The notes below the pieces were generated by a model. That model had not been told where the DNA came from, searched no databases, and saw nothing but the letters and a program-made list of their open reading frames with translations. Positions 41,753 through 50,819 of a stretch of 64,000 bases of DNA are shown in pieces. The DNA lies in the NCBI GenBank assembly GCA_024103495.1, contig JAGFIQ010000153.1, positions 24,396 through 88,395 on the forward strand, in the 5' to 3' direction. Both the position numbers and the translations under genes were made by a program. The stretch is from Aridibacter famidurans (lineage in GTDB: Bacteria > Acidobacteriota > Blastocatellia > Pyrinomonadales > Pyrinomonadaceae). Position 1 is the stretch's first letter; each line of letters opens with the position of its first letter.

Positions 41753-42116
41753 TTGATCAATGCTCCATTCGTGTAAATTCAGAATAATCTTCTGGTCCTG
41801 AACGTAAGTGCAACGCATATTCCTGTCGGAGCGCCAAGGCGGCGGCGGTCTGTAAACTCTTTTTTTGGAGTGATTTAGCAGTAACTTCTCAGGAGGGGCA
41901 GGTAATGGAGGCCGAGCTCCGTTCCGCTATCTGTGTACGGTTGCCGACCAGAACTGTCTTGAATTCATACCGCAAAACACTGCACTCCCATCATCCTCCG
42001 CGCGCGCATTCCAGTGTTTTATTGGGTCAAAGCCCTTGGCACGGTGGTTGTTCTATCACAAAGGGCGTACGAAATTTCACAGTTCTAATTTGAGAATCAC
42101 AAGGCGGGAGGAACCT
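41753..42116 (+). promoter_or_regulatory. gene-free region containing a candidate sigma-54 promoter (42036-42052)
   Basis: No gene is seen. At 42036-42052 the sequence TTGGCACGGTGGTTGTT matches TGGCACG-N4-TTGC except that the -12 GC is GT, with correct 10-nt spacing. It lies 65 nt before the small membrane protein at 42117, and the window encodes a sigma-54 activator 0.8 kb away. The ribosome-binding site of that gene (GGGAGG) is at 42106-42111. Confidence 0.45.
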
Positions 42117-42266
42117 ATGATCTGGACAATCATTATCATATTGCTGGTTATGTGGCTGATCGGTGTCGTTACGACGAACACTTTCGGCGGCGTACTTCAT
42201 TTACTGCTCGTGATCGCACTCGCGATCTTTATTATTCGGCTCCTTACGGGAAGGCGGGTGACGTGA
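42117..42266 (+). CDS. Lmo0937-family small membrane protein
   Basis: 49 residues with two hydrophobic helices, IWTIIIILLVMWLIGVV and LLLVIALAIFIIRLL, ending GRRVT. This is the pattern of the short Lmo0937-type membrane proteins. The ATG at 42117 follows a GGGAGG box at 42106-42111; an ATG at 42036 is in frame but lies in promoter-like sequence. These proteins are often stress-induced, and their function is unknown. A terminator follows directly. Confidence 0.8.
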   Translation: MIWTIIIILLVMWLIGVVTTNTFGGVLHLLLVIALAIFIIRLLTGRRVT

Positions 42267-42305
42267 TCGGGAATTCCGTTTGAGACTTAACGTTTCGCAC
42301 GGCTA

Positions 42306-42346
42306 CGGGCCCCCGCGACTTTGCTCGCCGGGGCCCGCTCTTTTTT
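42306..42346 (+). terminator. rho-independent terminator
   Basis: CGGGCCCC (42306-42313) pairs with GGGGCCCG (42330-42337), followed by CTC and six T. It ends the small membrane protein gene. Confidence 0.85.
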
Positions 42347-42419
42347 AACCCCCCGACTGCTTTTGTTAAGATATCCATCCCCGGGCAACAAGGTCCGGTA
42401 AAGGATCAGGCAACTCGAT

Positions 42420-44375
42420 ATGGAAACAGAAGGTCCAGCCCATTCCCCCGATCCGTTCACACAGAACTTTGCGCTGGCAGGCGAAATATCGCCTGTCGGC
42501 AAATTCAGGTCGATCTCAGGGCCCTTTCTCGAGACGGCGGGTTTACAGCCGGCGGAACTCGAGGATCGCGAGCTGGCCGCGATCGGGAGCGCCGGAAGCG
42601 CATCGGCCGATACAGGGCCTCTCGAGGAAGCATTTCAGAAAGCTTACGGAGGAAATACGTCTCGGTCACACGTGGTCTTTGAGATCGAAGGCCGGGGGAG
42701 ATCGATCATCGAGTTCGTCTTCCAGGCCCCCAAGGGCGCAGGATCGGATTCGGTCTACTTTTCCGGATATGACGTGACTCACTGGCAGGACGAGGTCGAC
42801 GAATGCCAGCGTCTGAGCGACCTTTTCCAGGCAGCCGCCGAAAGCGCGGGGATCGGCTTCTGGTTCTGGTATCTCGATACTGACGAGGATTACTCGACTC
42901 CCGCCTGCAATGCGTTCTTCGGCCTGCCTGCTGATGATGCCCTGTCTTCCGACAAACTCTATTCGCGAGTTCACCCAGAAGACAGGGAGTATGTGCGGCA
43001 GGTGATCGAGGGATCAAAAGTGGACGGGGGAGCTTATGACCTTCGCTGCCGACTTGTCCACGATGACGGGAACGTTTTCTGGATCGCCTTGAAAGGCGCG
43101 ACCTTCAGGGCACACGAAACTGATAGAGGGATCGTGATGGGTACGGTCCAGGACATCAACGAGCTGAAGGCCGTGAACAAGGAGCTCGAGCGCATTTACC
43201 GGCTTGAGTCGAAGGCCCGGGACCAGGCCGAGCTTGCGAACAAGACGAAGGACTATTTCCTCGCGATCGTGTCGCACGAACTGCGTTCGCCGCTCAACTC
43301 CATACTCGGATGGACAAAGGTCCTTGTGAACGACGATCTGGACGAAGAGTCCAAATCGAAGGCGCTGAACACTATCGAACGGAGCGCGCGGGCGCAGGCA
43401 GGGCTGCTCGACGACCTTGTAGATTCAGCGGCAATCACTTCAGGCAAGCTCAATCTGGACAGGCGGCGGCTGAACCTCTTCCCGATCCTGGAGAATGTCG
43501 TGAATTCTCATCTTCCCGCGATGACTCAGAAAGGCATCGAGTTCGAGTTCGAACATAACGACAAGAATGCATTCGTGAACGGCGATTCGGCGAGGCTTCG
43601 GCAGGTCTTCACCAACCTGCTGGGTAATGCCGTGAAATTCACTCCCGAACGCGGACGGATCGTTTGCGAACTTCGCCTAGGCCGGACCGAAGTTGAGGTC
43701 AGGGTCGCGGATACCGGTGCAGGAATAAACAAAGCGCATCTGCCTATAATCTTTGAAAGATTCAAGCAGGCCGAAGATCTTCCCAGCCATAGTTCGAAAG
43801 GCCTGGGGCTGGGCTTGGCGATCGTCAAGATCCTTGTCGAGGAACACGGCGGAACTGTGACTGCCGAAAGCGAGGGCGAGGGAAAAGGCGCGGAATTCGT
43901 GGTCAGGCTTCCGCTCGCAGGCGGCAAGGCTGAGATGGACGGGACCGGCATGGCAGCAGATGCGGATGCCGGAAACGGGTCGACCGCCGCCCTCGATGGC
44001 CTCAGAGTGCTTGTGGTCGAGGACGACGTAGATTCTAGGAATGTACTTCAGATATTCCTGGAGCAGATGGGGGCGTATGTCATTTCGGCCTCTTCTGTCT
44101 CCGGGGCGTTCGACGCGCTCGAGTCCGTGCCGGATTCTCCGCCGGACGTTATAATCTCGGACATAGGCATGCCGGAATCGGACGGGTTCGATCTGCTGGT
44201 AAGGCTCAAGGCTTCGGACAGATACGCGGGCATTCCGTCCATCGCGCTGAGCGCGTTTTCATCGCTCGCCTACAGGGAAAGGGCTCGCGAGGTAGGGTTC
44301 GACATTTACCACGCTAAGCCGTTCGTCCCCGACCGTTTGTGCGCCGAGATCGCATCGCTTGTGGCAAAAAAGTGA
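42420..44375 (+). CDS. hybrid histidine kinase: PAS-PAS-HisKA-HATPase-receiver
   Basis: 651 residues, cytoplasmic (no membrane helices). Two PAS-like domains (about 20-125 and 130-260; the second is PAS_3-like with GFWFWYLDTDEDY and FWIALKGATF) precede HisKA with SHELRSPLNSILGWTKVL near 283-300. The ATPase domain has an intact N-box (FTNLLGNAVKFTP), G1 (VADTGAGI) and G2 (GLGLGLAIVK). A C-terminal receiver (LRVLVVEDDVDSRNVL; phospho-Asp in IISDIGMPESDG; Lys in AKPF) follows. It senses an intracellular cue and could phosphorylate its own receiver or another regulator. It is monocistronic between two terminator-like structures. Confidence 0.93.
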   Translation: METEGPAHSPDPFTQNFALAGEISPVGKFRSISGPFLETAGLQPAELEDRELAAIGSAGSASADTGPLEEAFQKAYGGNTSRSHVVFEIEGRGRSIIEFVFQAPKGAGSDSVYFSGYDVTHWQDEVDECQRLSDLFQAAAESAGIGFWFWYLDTDEDYSTPACNAFFGLPADDALSSDKLYSRVHPEDREYVRQVIEGSKVDGGAYDLRCRLVHDDGNVFWIALKGATFRAHETDRGIVMGTVQDINELKAVNKELERIYRLESKARDQAELANKTKDYFLAIVSHELRSPLNSILGWTKVLVNDDLDEESKSKALNTIERSARAQAGLLDDLVDSAAITSGKLNLDRRRLNLFPILENVVNSHLPAMTQKGIEFEFEHNDKNAFVNGDSARLRQVFTNLLGNAVKFTPERGRIVCELRLGRTEVEVRVADTGAGINKAHLPIIFERFKQAEDLPSHSSKGLGLGLAIVKILVEEHGGTVTAESEGEGKGAEFVVRLPLAGGKAEMDGTGMAADADAGNGSTAALDGLRVLVVEDDVDSRNVLQIFLEQMGAYVISASSVSGAFDALESVPDSPPDVIISDIGMPESDGFDLLVRLKASDRYAGIPSIALSAFSSLAYRERAREVGFDIYHAKPFVPDRLCAEIASLVAKK

Positions 44376-44405
44376 GCGCCGTACGCCAATGACGAATTTG
44401 TGTTG

Positions 44406-44422
44406 CATCTGTGAAACAGATG
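44406..44422. other. perfect 7-bp hairpin downstream of the hybrid kinase
   Basis: CATCTGT (44406-44412) and ACAGATG (44416-44422) around a GAA loop. There is no T-run, so it could be a protein-binding palindrome in the promoter region of the DinB gene at 44483 or an RNA-stabilising hairpin. Confidence 0.4.
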
Positions 44423-44482
44423 TTGTATGCTGATGGCCCTTTTGGCAATTAACCTAGAATTCTGTAAGGAGAAACAAAGAAA

Positions 44483-45007
44483 ATGAGTACCGGAACAGCG
44501 CCCGGAGCGGGCTTGAACCAACCGATCATCGCAGAACTTCAGCACGAATCAGCGGTCACGCGGACCGTCCTTGAGAGGGTTCCGACCGACAAGCTTGATT
44601 ACAAACCGCACGAAAAATCTATGGGTTTCGGCCAGCTCGCTTCGCATATTGCGGAGATGTACGAGTGGTTCGATTCGACACTCAACTCGACGGAGCTCGA
44701 TTTCGCGACGATAGACTACAAACCGTTCATCGCGGAATCGAACGAACAGCTTCTCGAGTACTTCGACGCGAATGTCGAGAAAGCCGTCGAGCTTGTGAAG
44801 AACGCTTCGGACGAGGACCTTATGGTCAACTGGACGATGCGCAACGGCGACCAGGTGTTTTTCACAATGCCCAGGATCCAGGTGATCCGCTCGTTCATGC
44901 TCAACCATATCATCCACCACAGGGGACAGCTCTCGGTATATCTGAGGCTGAACGACATCCCCGTTCCATCGATCTACGGGCCTTCGGCGGACGAAGGCCA
45001 GATGTAA
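44483..45007 (+). CDS. DinB-family protein
   Basis: 174 residues. The DinB fold is indicated by ELQHESAVTRTVLERVPTDK with the first His, GFGQLASHIAEMYEWF with the second, and FMLNHIIHHRGQLSVYLRLN near 145-165 with the third metal ligand and the family's HRGQ. This arrangement matches DinB proteins that bind a divalent metal; the reaction is unknown. It has a good RBS (AAGGAG). It is the second DinB paralogue in the window (see 21228) but is not closely similar to it. A terminator follows. Confidence 0.9.
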   Translation: MSTGTAPGAGLNQPIIAELQHESAVTRTVLERVPTDKLDYKPHEKSMGFGQLASHIAEMYEWFDSTLNSTELDFATIDYKPFIAESNEQLLEYFDANVEKAVELVKNASDEDLMVNWTMRNGDQVFFTMPRIQVIRSFMLNHIIHHRGQLSVYLRLNDIPVPSIYGPSADEGQM

Positions 45008-45044
45008 CAGCTCGCGATTCGGTCAAACACCTGAAAGTGAGAAA

Positions 45045-45078
45045 AGAAAGGCGGCGCGCGCAAACGTGCCGCCTTTCT
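45045..45078 (+). terminator. terminator hairpin after the DinB gene
   Basis: An 11-bp perfect stem, AGAAAGGCGGC (45045-45055) with GCCGCCTTTCT (45068-45078). The T tract is part of the stem, so it could act on both strands. Confidence 0.65.
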
Positions 45079-45126
45079 GGCATCCGATCCCCGCTAACGC
45101 GGCGGGGTGATCGGGGCGCCTGTGTA

Positions 45127-45158
45127 CCGTGGGTGGCGCCCTTCGGGCTTACCCACGG
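45127..45158. repeat. nested palindrome (REP-like)
   Basis: The outer arms CCGTGGGT (45127-45134) and ACCCACGG (45151-45158) enclose an inner GCCC-TTC-GGGC hairpin. It resembles intergenic REP-type palindromes. The region 45079-45342 has no gene; this palindrome and the following array fill it. Confidence 0.6.
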
Positions 45159-45190
45159 CTAAATGCAGGTCGTCGCTACGCGACTCAACG

Positions 45191-45239
45191 GTCTCCCGCC
45201 TTACGTCTCCTGCCTCCCGCCTCCCGTCTCCTGCCTCCT
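45191..45239. repeat. seven-unit heptamer array
   Basis: Seven 7-nt units of the type GTCTCCY/GCCTCCY, 49 nt exactly; the second unit is GCCTTAC. It lies 103 nt before meaB. Confidence 0.8.
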
Positions 45240-45342
45240 TTTAAATTTCCCCTGAAAAATGCGAGAATAACGGTTTCGTTCAGCCCGGATCTCCAGCACC
45301 GGCATTCGCCTAGAGGACCCGGTCCGCGGACGACTGAGCCAA

Positions 45343-46281
45343 ATGACCGACGATCTGGTAAACAGGCTGTTCAAAGGCGAACCGAGGGCCGTCGCACGCG
45401 CGATCTCAAAGGTCGAGGACGCAGCTGAAGATTCCGCCGAGCTGATGAAAGCCGTCTTTCCAAAAACGGGAAAGGCGCTTGTTATCGGTATTACCGGATC
45501 GCCGGGAGCCGGAAAGTCGTCGCTCGTTGACAAACTGGCCCTTCACTACAAAGAGAAGGGTGAAAAGATCGGCATCATCGCGGTCGATCCGTCGAGCCCG
45601 TTCTCTGGCGGCGCCATCCTCGGAGACCGCATCAGGATGCAGACCCTGGGCCTGGACAAGAACGTCTTTATCCGGTCGATGGCGACCAGGGGAAATCTCG
45701 GAGGCCTCGCCAGGACCACCGTCGATGCGGTCTCGATACTCGACGCCGCGGGATTCGACAAGGTGATCGTCGAGACCGTCGGCGTCGGCCAGGACGAGGT
45801 CGAGATCGTCAAGACCGCAGACGTGACGGCAGTCGTGCTCGTTCCCGGGATGGGAGACGACATACAGGCGATAAAGGCCGGGATAATGGAGATCGGCGAT
45901 GTGTTCGTCATCAACAAGGCGGACCGCGAGGGCGTGATAAGGACCGAGAAAGAGCTTGAAGCGCTTCTTTCGCTCGCCCACAGGCAGGATCTCTGGAATC
46001 CTCCGATCGTTAAGACCGTGGCGACAGAAAGCAAAGGCATCGAAGACCTGTCCGAAGCTATCGAAGCCTACTCGAAGTTTGTAAAGGAAGGCGGCAAGAG
46101 CGCCGAGAGGCGCGTCGCAATCGCCCGCTGGAGGCTCCTGGAGCTGACTCGCGAAAGGCTTTTGGCAGAATTGCTGTCCAACAACGGCACGGAAGAGAAA
46201 CTCGATCGCCTTGCGGAGGAGATCGCCGAAAAGAAACGCGATCCATACTCCGCGGCGGAGGAACTGATCAGCAGGCAATGA
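45343..46281 (+). CDS. meaB: methylmalonyl-CoA mutase-associated GTPase MeaB
   Basis: 312 residues of the MeaB/ArgK G3E GTPase family: Walker [11 protein letters not shown] near residue 50, [18 protein letters not shown] switch region, [14 protein letters not shown] (Walker B/switch II) and the base-recognition NKAD in [10 protein letters not shown]. It loads and protects adenosylcobalamin in methylmalonyl-CoA mutase. It overlaps the epimerase gene by 4 nt, so the two are coupled. The mutase large subunit is 12 kb away at 58926. Confidence 0.95.
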   Translation: MTDDLVNRLFKGEPRAVARAISKVEDAAEDSAELMKAVFPKTGKALVIGITGSPGAGKSSLVDKLALHYKEKGEKIGIIAVDPSSPFSGGAILGDRIRMQTLGLDKNVFIRSMATRGNLGGLARTTVDAVSILDAAGFDKVIVETVGVGQDEVEIVKTADVTAVVLVPGMGDDIQAIKAGIMEIGDVFVINKADREGVIRTEKELEALLSLAHRQDLWNPPIVKTVATESKGIEDLSEAIEAYSKFVKEGGKSAERRVAIARWRLLELTRERLLAELLSNNGTEEKLDRLAEEIAEKKRDPYSAAEELISRQ

Positions 46282-46673
46282 AGATCGATCATCTTGGAAT
46301 AGCGACCGGCGGCATTCAGGAGGCGCTGAAGTTCTGGGAGGACGCGCTCGGCCTTGAGAGCGTCCACGTCGAGGAGGTAGAAGACCAGAAAGTGCGCGTC
46401 GCGATGCTTCCTTTGGGCGAAAGCCGGATCGAACTTCTCGAGCCCCTTAGCGAGGACTCGCCGATCAGCAATTTCCTAGAGAAGAGGGGAGGCGGAATCC
46501 ACCACATCGCAGTGCAGGTCGAGAACATCAACGCTTCTCTGGAGAAGCTCAAGAAGGCGGGGATGAAGCTTATCGACGAAGAACCGAGAGTCGGAGCCGA
46601 AGGCTGCCTGGTCGCGTTCGTCCATCCGAAATCGGCGAACGGCGTGCTGCTCGAACTCGTGCAAAAGATCTGA
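46278..46673 (+). CDS. mce: methylmalonyl-CoA epimerase
   Basis: 131 residues, VOC fold with two beta-alpha-beta-beta-beta units: [20 protein letters not shown] with the first metal His, [17 protein letters not shown] with the metal Glu, and [14 protein letters not shown] with the second His. The last Glu is in [10 protein letters not shown]. It interconverts (2S)- and (2R)-methylmalonyl-CoA, feeding the B12-dependent mutase. Gene order meaB-mce and ATGA overlap support the assignment. Confidence 0.93.
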   Translation: MKIDHLGIATGGIQEALKFWEDALGLESVHVEEVEDQKVRVAMLPLGESRIELLEPLSEDSPISNFLEKRGGGIHHIAVQVENINASLEKLKKAGMKLIDEEPRVGAEGCLVAFVHPKSANGVLLELVQKI

Positions 46674-46727
46674 GGCCCGGGAAACGGGTCGTGAAAGGAA
46701 TTATCTTTATCAACTGAGGAAATTTGA

Positions 46728-48710
46728 ATGAATATCTGTCCCACTTGTAACAAAGAATATCCGAGCTACATCGAGGTCTGTCCCAAAGACGGCACGCAGC
46801 TTGGTGCGGACCACGAAGAAGAGACAGGCGCTGTTGCGGAAGACCCGGCAGTCGACGCCTCTCACGAGGAAAGGGCGGAGACCGCTTCGGAAAACGTGAC
46901 CGACGAAGCGCCCGAATCGGAAGAGGAAGTCGAGGCCGCTTCTGGAGAAACGGCAATGGAAACGTCCGAAGCGGAAGAGGAAGCTGAAGAGATTGAGATC
47001 GAAGCCGTGTCTGAGGACACGGACGAAGATTCTTCCGATGTTGATGAAGAGGCCGAAACGGAGTCCGCTGCCGCATCGGCGGCGCCCGCCGGGCGTGCTG
47101 TCGCTTCGCAGAGCGAGGGGATGAGCACGATGGGCAAGGCGACGATCATCATCCTTGTCGTCCTCGCAGTAGGCGCCGGACTCGTTTTCTGGAAGAGCAA
47201 GGTCGGCGGACACGGCAAACTGGACCTCAGCGGCCTGACGGAGAAGGAGATGCAGGTCCTTGTCCGCGACTTCAACCCGATGCAGCTGAAGGCACTTGCC
47301 GAGAATCCCGAGCAAAAAGAGCGGATCGTCGAGGGCCTCCGCGAGAGGTTCGCGATCGCAAGCCAGGCACAGAAGGAAGGTCTTGCCGACAAGCCCGAGA
47401 TCAGGTCAGAGCTGGAAAGCATGCGCGAGACGATCCTCGCGATCAACTACGACCAGAAGATCAATGCCGACAAAGGGCCTATGCCTCCTTTCGGATTCAT
47501 CTCCGAAGACCGCGTAAAGGAATTCTGGGGCGAAACCGGCGGAGAAAGCCCGCAGCCCGCGGCGGCTCAGCCGAACGCAAATACAAACGCGAATGCGGCG
47601 AACCCGAAAACGCCTCCGGCCTCACCGGCTCCGACACCGGAAGCGAAGGACCAGGGATTCCTGACTTCGGCTCTCGATGTCGTGGGACTCGGCTGGATCA
47701 CCGGTAACGCCGACGCGCGCAGGCACGAGGTGAAGTTCAAGAATTTCATCGACAACAAGGTCAAGATGCTCCGTGACAGCGGGCAGGTCGACAAGGAGTT
47801 CCAGCTCACGGAAGATCAGCTGAAGCAGGTGCGGACAGACTTCGCCAAGAGCCAGATCTATTACGAAGAGGCGGAGGACAAACTTGCGTCGATCGGCAGT
47901 CTTCCCGAGTCGGAGCGCAAGGAGTGGGAAGAGTTCGAGGAAGAGGTCGATCTGCAGGTAAAACTCCAGCAGGTGAATTTCCTCGTGCAAACCTATGCCC
48001 GCGAGAAGCTTGCGAAGAAGGTACAGGTAAGCGAGGAAGAGGTACAGAAGTACATCGCCGATCATCCGGAGATCACGAACGAAGAAGAGAAACGGAAGAA
48101 GGCCGAGGACCTGATCAAGCGGATCAACGAAGGCGCGGACTTCGCGGAACTTGCGAAGGAGTTCTCAGAAGACCCCGGAAGCAAGGATAACGGCGGGCTC
48201 TACGAGGATATCTCGAAGGGCCAGTTCGTCCCCGAGTTCGAATCCGCGGCGCTTGCGCTCGAGCCCGGCCAGGTAACGAAGGAACCGGTCAAGACTGCGC
48301 ACGGCTTCCACGTTATCAAGCTTGAAAAAAAGGAAGAGAAGACCGGCGACGACGGCCAGCCCGCGGTTACCTACAACGCGCGGCATATCCTGATCTCGAC
48401 CAGGATCAAAGATCCGGAGGATCCGATGGCGAGGGAGCTGCCCGTCGAGCAGTTCGTCCGCCAGAAACTTGAGAAGGAAAAGCAGGAAAAGGTCCTTGAA
48501 GAGATCAAGCAGAACAATCCTGTGAACATTCCCGCCGATTTCAAGGTTCCCGAGCCATCCGCGGAGGACATCGAGCAGATGAGGCAGCAGCAGGAAGAAC
48601 AGATGAGGCAGATGCTCGAGCAGCAGAACCGTTCTTCCGAAGGCGGCGAGACGCCGCAAGCCGCGCCTCCTCCGCGTCCGGCTCCGCCGGCGGCGAACAA
48701 CCAGGAATAA
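46728..48710 (+). CDS. membrane-anchored parvulin-type prolyl isomerase with zinc-ribbon and acidic head
   Basis: 660 residues. The N-terminus is a zinc-ribbon-like motif CPTCNKEYPSYIEVCPKDG (Cys4, Cys7, Cys18). About 100 strongly acidic Glu/Ala-rich residues and one membrane helix follow (about 138-156; ATIIILVVLAVGAGLVFW). The extracytoplasmic part has two SurA/PrsA-like chaperone regions (about 165-260 and 330-455) and a PpiC/parvulin domain (about 440-535; DFAELAKEFSEDPGSKDNGG; AHGFHVIKLE), then a Gln-rich tail. It probably assists folding of exported proteins. The cytoplasmic zinc-ribbon/acidic head is unusual for this family. A strong terminator follows. Confidence 0.85.
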   Translation: MNICPTCNKEYPSYIEVCPKDGTQLGADHEEETGAVAEDPAVDASHEERAETASENVTDEAPESEEEVEAASGETAMETSEAEEEAEEIEIEAVSEDTDEDSSDVDEEAETESAAASAAPAGRAVASQSEGMSTMGKATIIILVVLAVGAGLVFWKSKVGGHGKLDLSGLTEKEMQVLVRDFNPMQLKALAENPEQKERIVEGLRERFAIASQAQKEGLADKPEIRSELESMRETILAINYDQKINADKGPMPPFGFISEDRVKEFWGETGGESPQPAAAQPNANTNANAANPKTPPASPAPTPEAKDQGFLTSALDVVGLGWITGNADARRHEVKFKNFIDNKVKMLRDSGQVDKEFQLTEDQLKQVRTDFAKSQIYYEEAEDKLASIGSLPESERKEWEEFEEEVDLQVKLQQVNFLVQTYAREKLAKKVQVSEEEVQKYIADHPEITNEEEKRKKAEDLIKRINEGADFAELAKEFSEDPGSKDNGGLYEDISKGQFVPEFESAALALEPGQVTKEPVKTAHGFHVIKLEKKEEKTGDDGQPAVTYNARHILISTRIKDPEDPMARELPVEQFVRQKLEKEKQEKVLEEIKQNNPVNIPADFKVPEPSAEDIEQMRQQQEEQMRQMLEQQNRSSEGGETPQAAPPPRPAPPAANNQE

Positions 48711-48716
48711 CGGAAC

Positions 48717-48751
48717 CCGGCCCTTTGCGGTGCGAAGGGCCGGACCTTCTT
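48717..48751 (+). terminator. rho-independent terminator after the parvulin gene
   Basis: CCGGCCCTT (48717-48725) pairs perfectly with AAGGGCCGG (48735-48743), followed by ACCTTCTTT. Confidence 0.8.
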
Positions 48752-48753
48752 TG

Positions 48754-48780
48754 GCGGGGCAATGCGGCGCATTGTCCCGC
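48754..48780. other. second hairpin before mtnP
   Basis: A 12-bp stem, GCGGGGCAATGC (48754-48765) with GCATTGTCCCGC (48769-48780), one G-T pair and a 3-nt loop, followed by AAAATTT. It could terminate weakly or shape the mtnP leader. Confidence 0.5.
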
Positions 48781-48830
48781 AAAATTTGTAGGGAAAATCT
48801 GACCCGCAGATCAGGGCAAGTTCAGAAGTT

Positions 48831-49721
48831 ATGGAGAAAGTGAAGATAGGTATCATCGGCGGAAGCGGGCTTTACCAGATGCCCGAGCTGGAAAATGTCA
48901 GGGAATTGCCGGTGGACACGCCGTTCGGAAAGCCCTCGGACGCGTTCATCGTCGGGGAGCTTGAAGGCGTGACCGTCGCTTTTCTTCCGAGGCACGGGCG
49001 CGGTCACAAGATACTCCCGACCGAGCTCCCTTTCCGGGCGAACGTTTACGCGATGAAGCTGCTCGGCGTCGATTACATCCTCTCGGTTTCCGCGGTCGGC
49101 TCGCTTCAGGAACAGTACGCTCCGATGGATTTCTTCATTCCCGATCAGTTCTTCGATCGCACACGCGCGAGGGCTGAGGAATCGACATTCTTCGGCGAAG
49201 GCATCGTCGGGCACATCACATTCGCGCATCCCGTCTGCGACGAGCTTGGAGATATTCTCGAAAAGGCGTGCGGCACGGTCGAGGGACTTACGGTCCATCG
49301 CGGCGGGACGTACATCTGCATGGAAGGCCCCGCATTCTCTACAAAAGCGGAATCGAACGTTTACCGCGGCTGGGGAATGGATGTGATCGGGATGACGAAC
49401 CTCCAGGAGGCGAAGCTCGCCCGAGAGGCCGAGATCGCTTACGCGACGCTCGCGCTCGTCACCGATTACGACTGCTGGCACGAGGACCACGATTCGGTGT
49501 CGGTCGATATGGTCGTAGAATACCTGACGAAGAACGTCCGCAACGCCCAGCTGGTCCTGAAAGAGGCCGTGAAGCTGGTCGACGCGAAGGAGACGCCGAA
49601 TCCGTTCGAGGGCTCGACCCGGAGCGCGATCTTCACACAGCCGCAGGACTGGAACCCGGAAACGGCGAAGAAACTGGACGCGATCATCGGCAAGTACGCG
49701 CACAAAAAGGCTGCCGAGTAA
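48831..49721 (+). CDS. mtnP: S-methyl-5'-thioadenosine phosphorylase
   Basis: 296 residues of the PNP/MTAP family: [15 protein letters not shown] at the N-terminus with the phosphate-binding Ser, [40 protein letters not shown], and [18 protein letters not shown] then [20 protein letters not shown] in the purine/ribose pocket. It cleaves methylthioadenosine to adenine and methylthioribose-1-phosphate for methionine and purine salvage. A PfkB-family kinase lies downstream (50921) and could belong to nucleoside or sugar salvage. Confidence 0.94.
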   Translation: MEKVKIGIIGGSGLYQMPELENVRELPVDTPFGKPSDAFIVGELEGVTVAFLPRHGRGHKILPTELPFRANVYAMKLLGVDYILSVSAVGSLQEQYAPMDFFIPDQFFDRTRARAEESTFFGEGIVGHITFAHPVCDELGDILEKACGTVEGLTVHRGGTYICMEGPAFSTKAESNVYRGWGMDVIGMTNLQEAKLAREAEIAYATLALVTDYDCWHEDHDSVSVDMVVEYLTKNVRNAQLVLKEAVKLVDAKETPNPFEGSTRSAIFTQPQDWNPETAKKLDAIIGKYAHKKAAE

Positions 49722-49756
49722 ACGGTCCGAGGGGTCTGAACATCAATAAGGCCACA

Positions 49757-50224
49757 ATGAGAAAAGCGATCACCATCACAGCGCTGCTGATAGCCGCGTT
49801 CGCGGCCAACTCCTTTGCCCAGACCTTCGAGGACGAACCGCTCCCGATCGACGAGGTGATCGAGGCGGACGCCAATCACAATGTCGATGTCGCCTGGCAG
49901 TATTTTAAGCTGAAGAAGGCTTACAAGGCGGCGCTCCTCAGAATGGAAGAGACCGTAGCGGTCCTTTCCGCGTTTCCCGGATACAAGAAGATGGACGAGG
50001 TGCTCTACCTGTACGGAATGAGCAGCTATTATCTTTCGGAAGGCAAGGGAAGTCAGAAGATCGTGCTCGAGATGCTGCCCAAAGAGGACCGGGCCAGATA
50101 CGAAAAAGACAGGCTTATTGAGGACGCGGTCGCGTTCCTGAATAAACTCGTCGAAGAACACCCCGAAAGCAAATACCGCGAAAAAGCGGAAGAGACCCTT
50201 GAAAAGATAAAGAAGGCCAAATAG
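49757..50224 (+). CDS. small exported TPR/BamD-like protein
   Basis: 155 residues from ATG 49757. The signal peptide AITITALLIAAFAANSFAQ is followed by a helical repeat region (NVDVAWQYFKLKKAYKAALL; KKMDEVLYLYGMSSYYLSEG; AVAFLNKLVEEHPESKYREK) resembling the TPRs of BamD/YfiO-type outer-membrane assembly lipoproteins, but it is shorter and lacks a lipobox Cys. It is probably periplasmic. It starts 35 nt after mtnP and ends 14 nt before the VOC gene. Confidence 0.72.
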   Translation: MRKAITITALLIAAFAANSFAQTFEDEPLPIDEVIEADANHNVDVAWQYFKLKKAYKAALLRMEETVAVLSAFPGYKKMDEVLYLYGMSSYYLSEGKGSQKIVLEMLPKEDRARYEKDRLIEDAVAFLNKLVEEHPESKYREKAEETLEKIKKAK

Positions 50225-50238
50225 CCCGACGCGCCCGA

Positions 50239-50622
50239 ATGAACCTGAACCAGGTCACCGTCTATTCGAGAAACGTCACCTCGGCGATCAGATTCTACGA
50301 AAGTCTCGGATTGAAGCTGATCGTTGACTCCGCTCCGCGATACGTCCGATTCGAATGCCCTGACGGCGAATCGACCCTTTCCATTCACGAAACCGACTCC
50401 GAAACCGGCGGCTCATCCGTCGTGCTCTATTTCGAGTGCGACGATCTTGACGCAACGGTAGAAAGCCTCAGTGAAAGAGGGATCAAATTCGAAACGGGCC
50501 CGGAGGACAAGGACTGGCTCTGGCGCGAAGCCTCGCTCCGAGACCCCGACGGACACCGGATCATTCTGTTCCATGCGGGGGAGAACCGAAGGGATCCGCC
50601 GTGGAGAGTCGAGGTACGATAA
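50239..50622 (+). CDS. VOC-family (glyoxalase/bleomycin-resistance fold) protein
   Basis: 127 residues with two beta-alpha-beta-beta-beta halves: NLNQVTVYSRNVTSAIRFYE, VRFECPDGESTLSIHETDS, SSVVLYFECDDLDATVESL and LRDPDGHRIILFHAGE. It belongs to the vicinal-oxygen-chelate superfamily. A metal site is partly visible (Glu/His in the C-terminal half). The substrate is unknown. The gene ends at a family A repeat. Confidence 0.85.
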   Translation: MNLNQVTVYSRNVTSAIRFYESLGLKLIVDSAPRYVRFECPDGESTLSIHETDSETGGSSVVLYFECDDLDATVESLSERGIKFETGPEDKDWLWREASLRDPDGHRIILFHAGENRRDPPWRVEVR

Positions 50623-50627
50623 GCTTC

Positions 50628-50757
50628 AGCTTGTAGCGGGCCGCGCGAGGCCCGAACGCCCGACGGATCTCCGCGCTTTCGCGCGGCGCAAACTGAAGTT
50701 CGCGTTACCTCGGCAGCGCAGAGCGCTGCTCTTATCGGATGTCCGATAAACTTCAGC
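50628..50757. repeat. family A dispersed element, inverted copy
   Basis: On the minus strand this copy reads GAGCAGCGCTCTGCGCTGC, GAGGTAACGCGAACTTCAG, a GCGCGAAAGCGCG hairpin and ACAAGCTGAAGC. It matches 20991-21126 over more than 100 nt, with small differences in the middle. Confidence 0.75.
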
Positions 50758-50773
50758 TTGTCGGAAACAATAC

Positions 50774-50800
50774 CGCAGAGCACGCGGAGAGCGCAGAGAA
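50774..50800. repeat. nonamer array
   Basis: CGCAGAGCA, CGCGGAGAG and CGCAGAGAA, related to the array inside the 3' end of the gene at 29005. Confidence 0.65.
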
Positions 50801-50819
50801 GAACTGGAACCCTGTCGCC

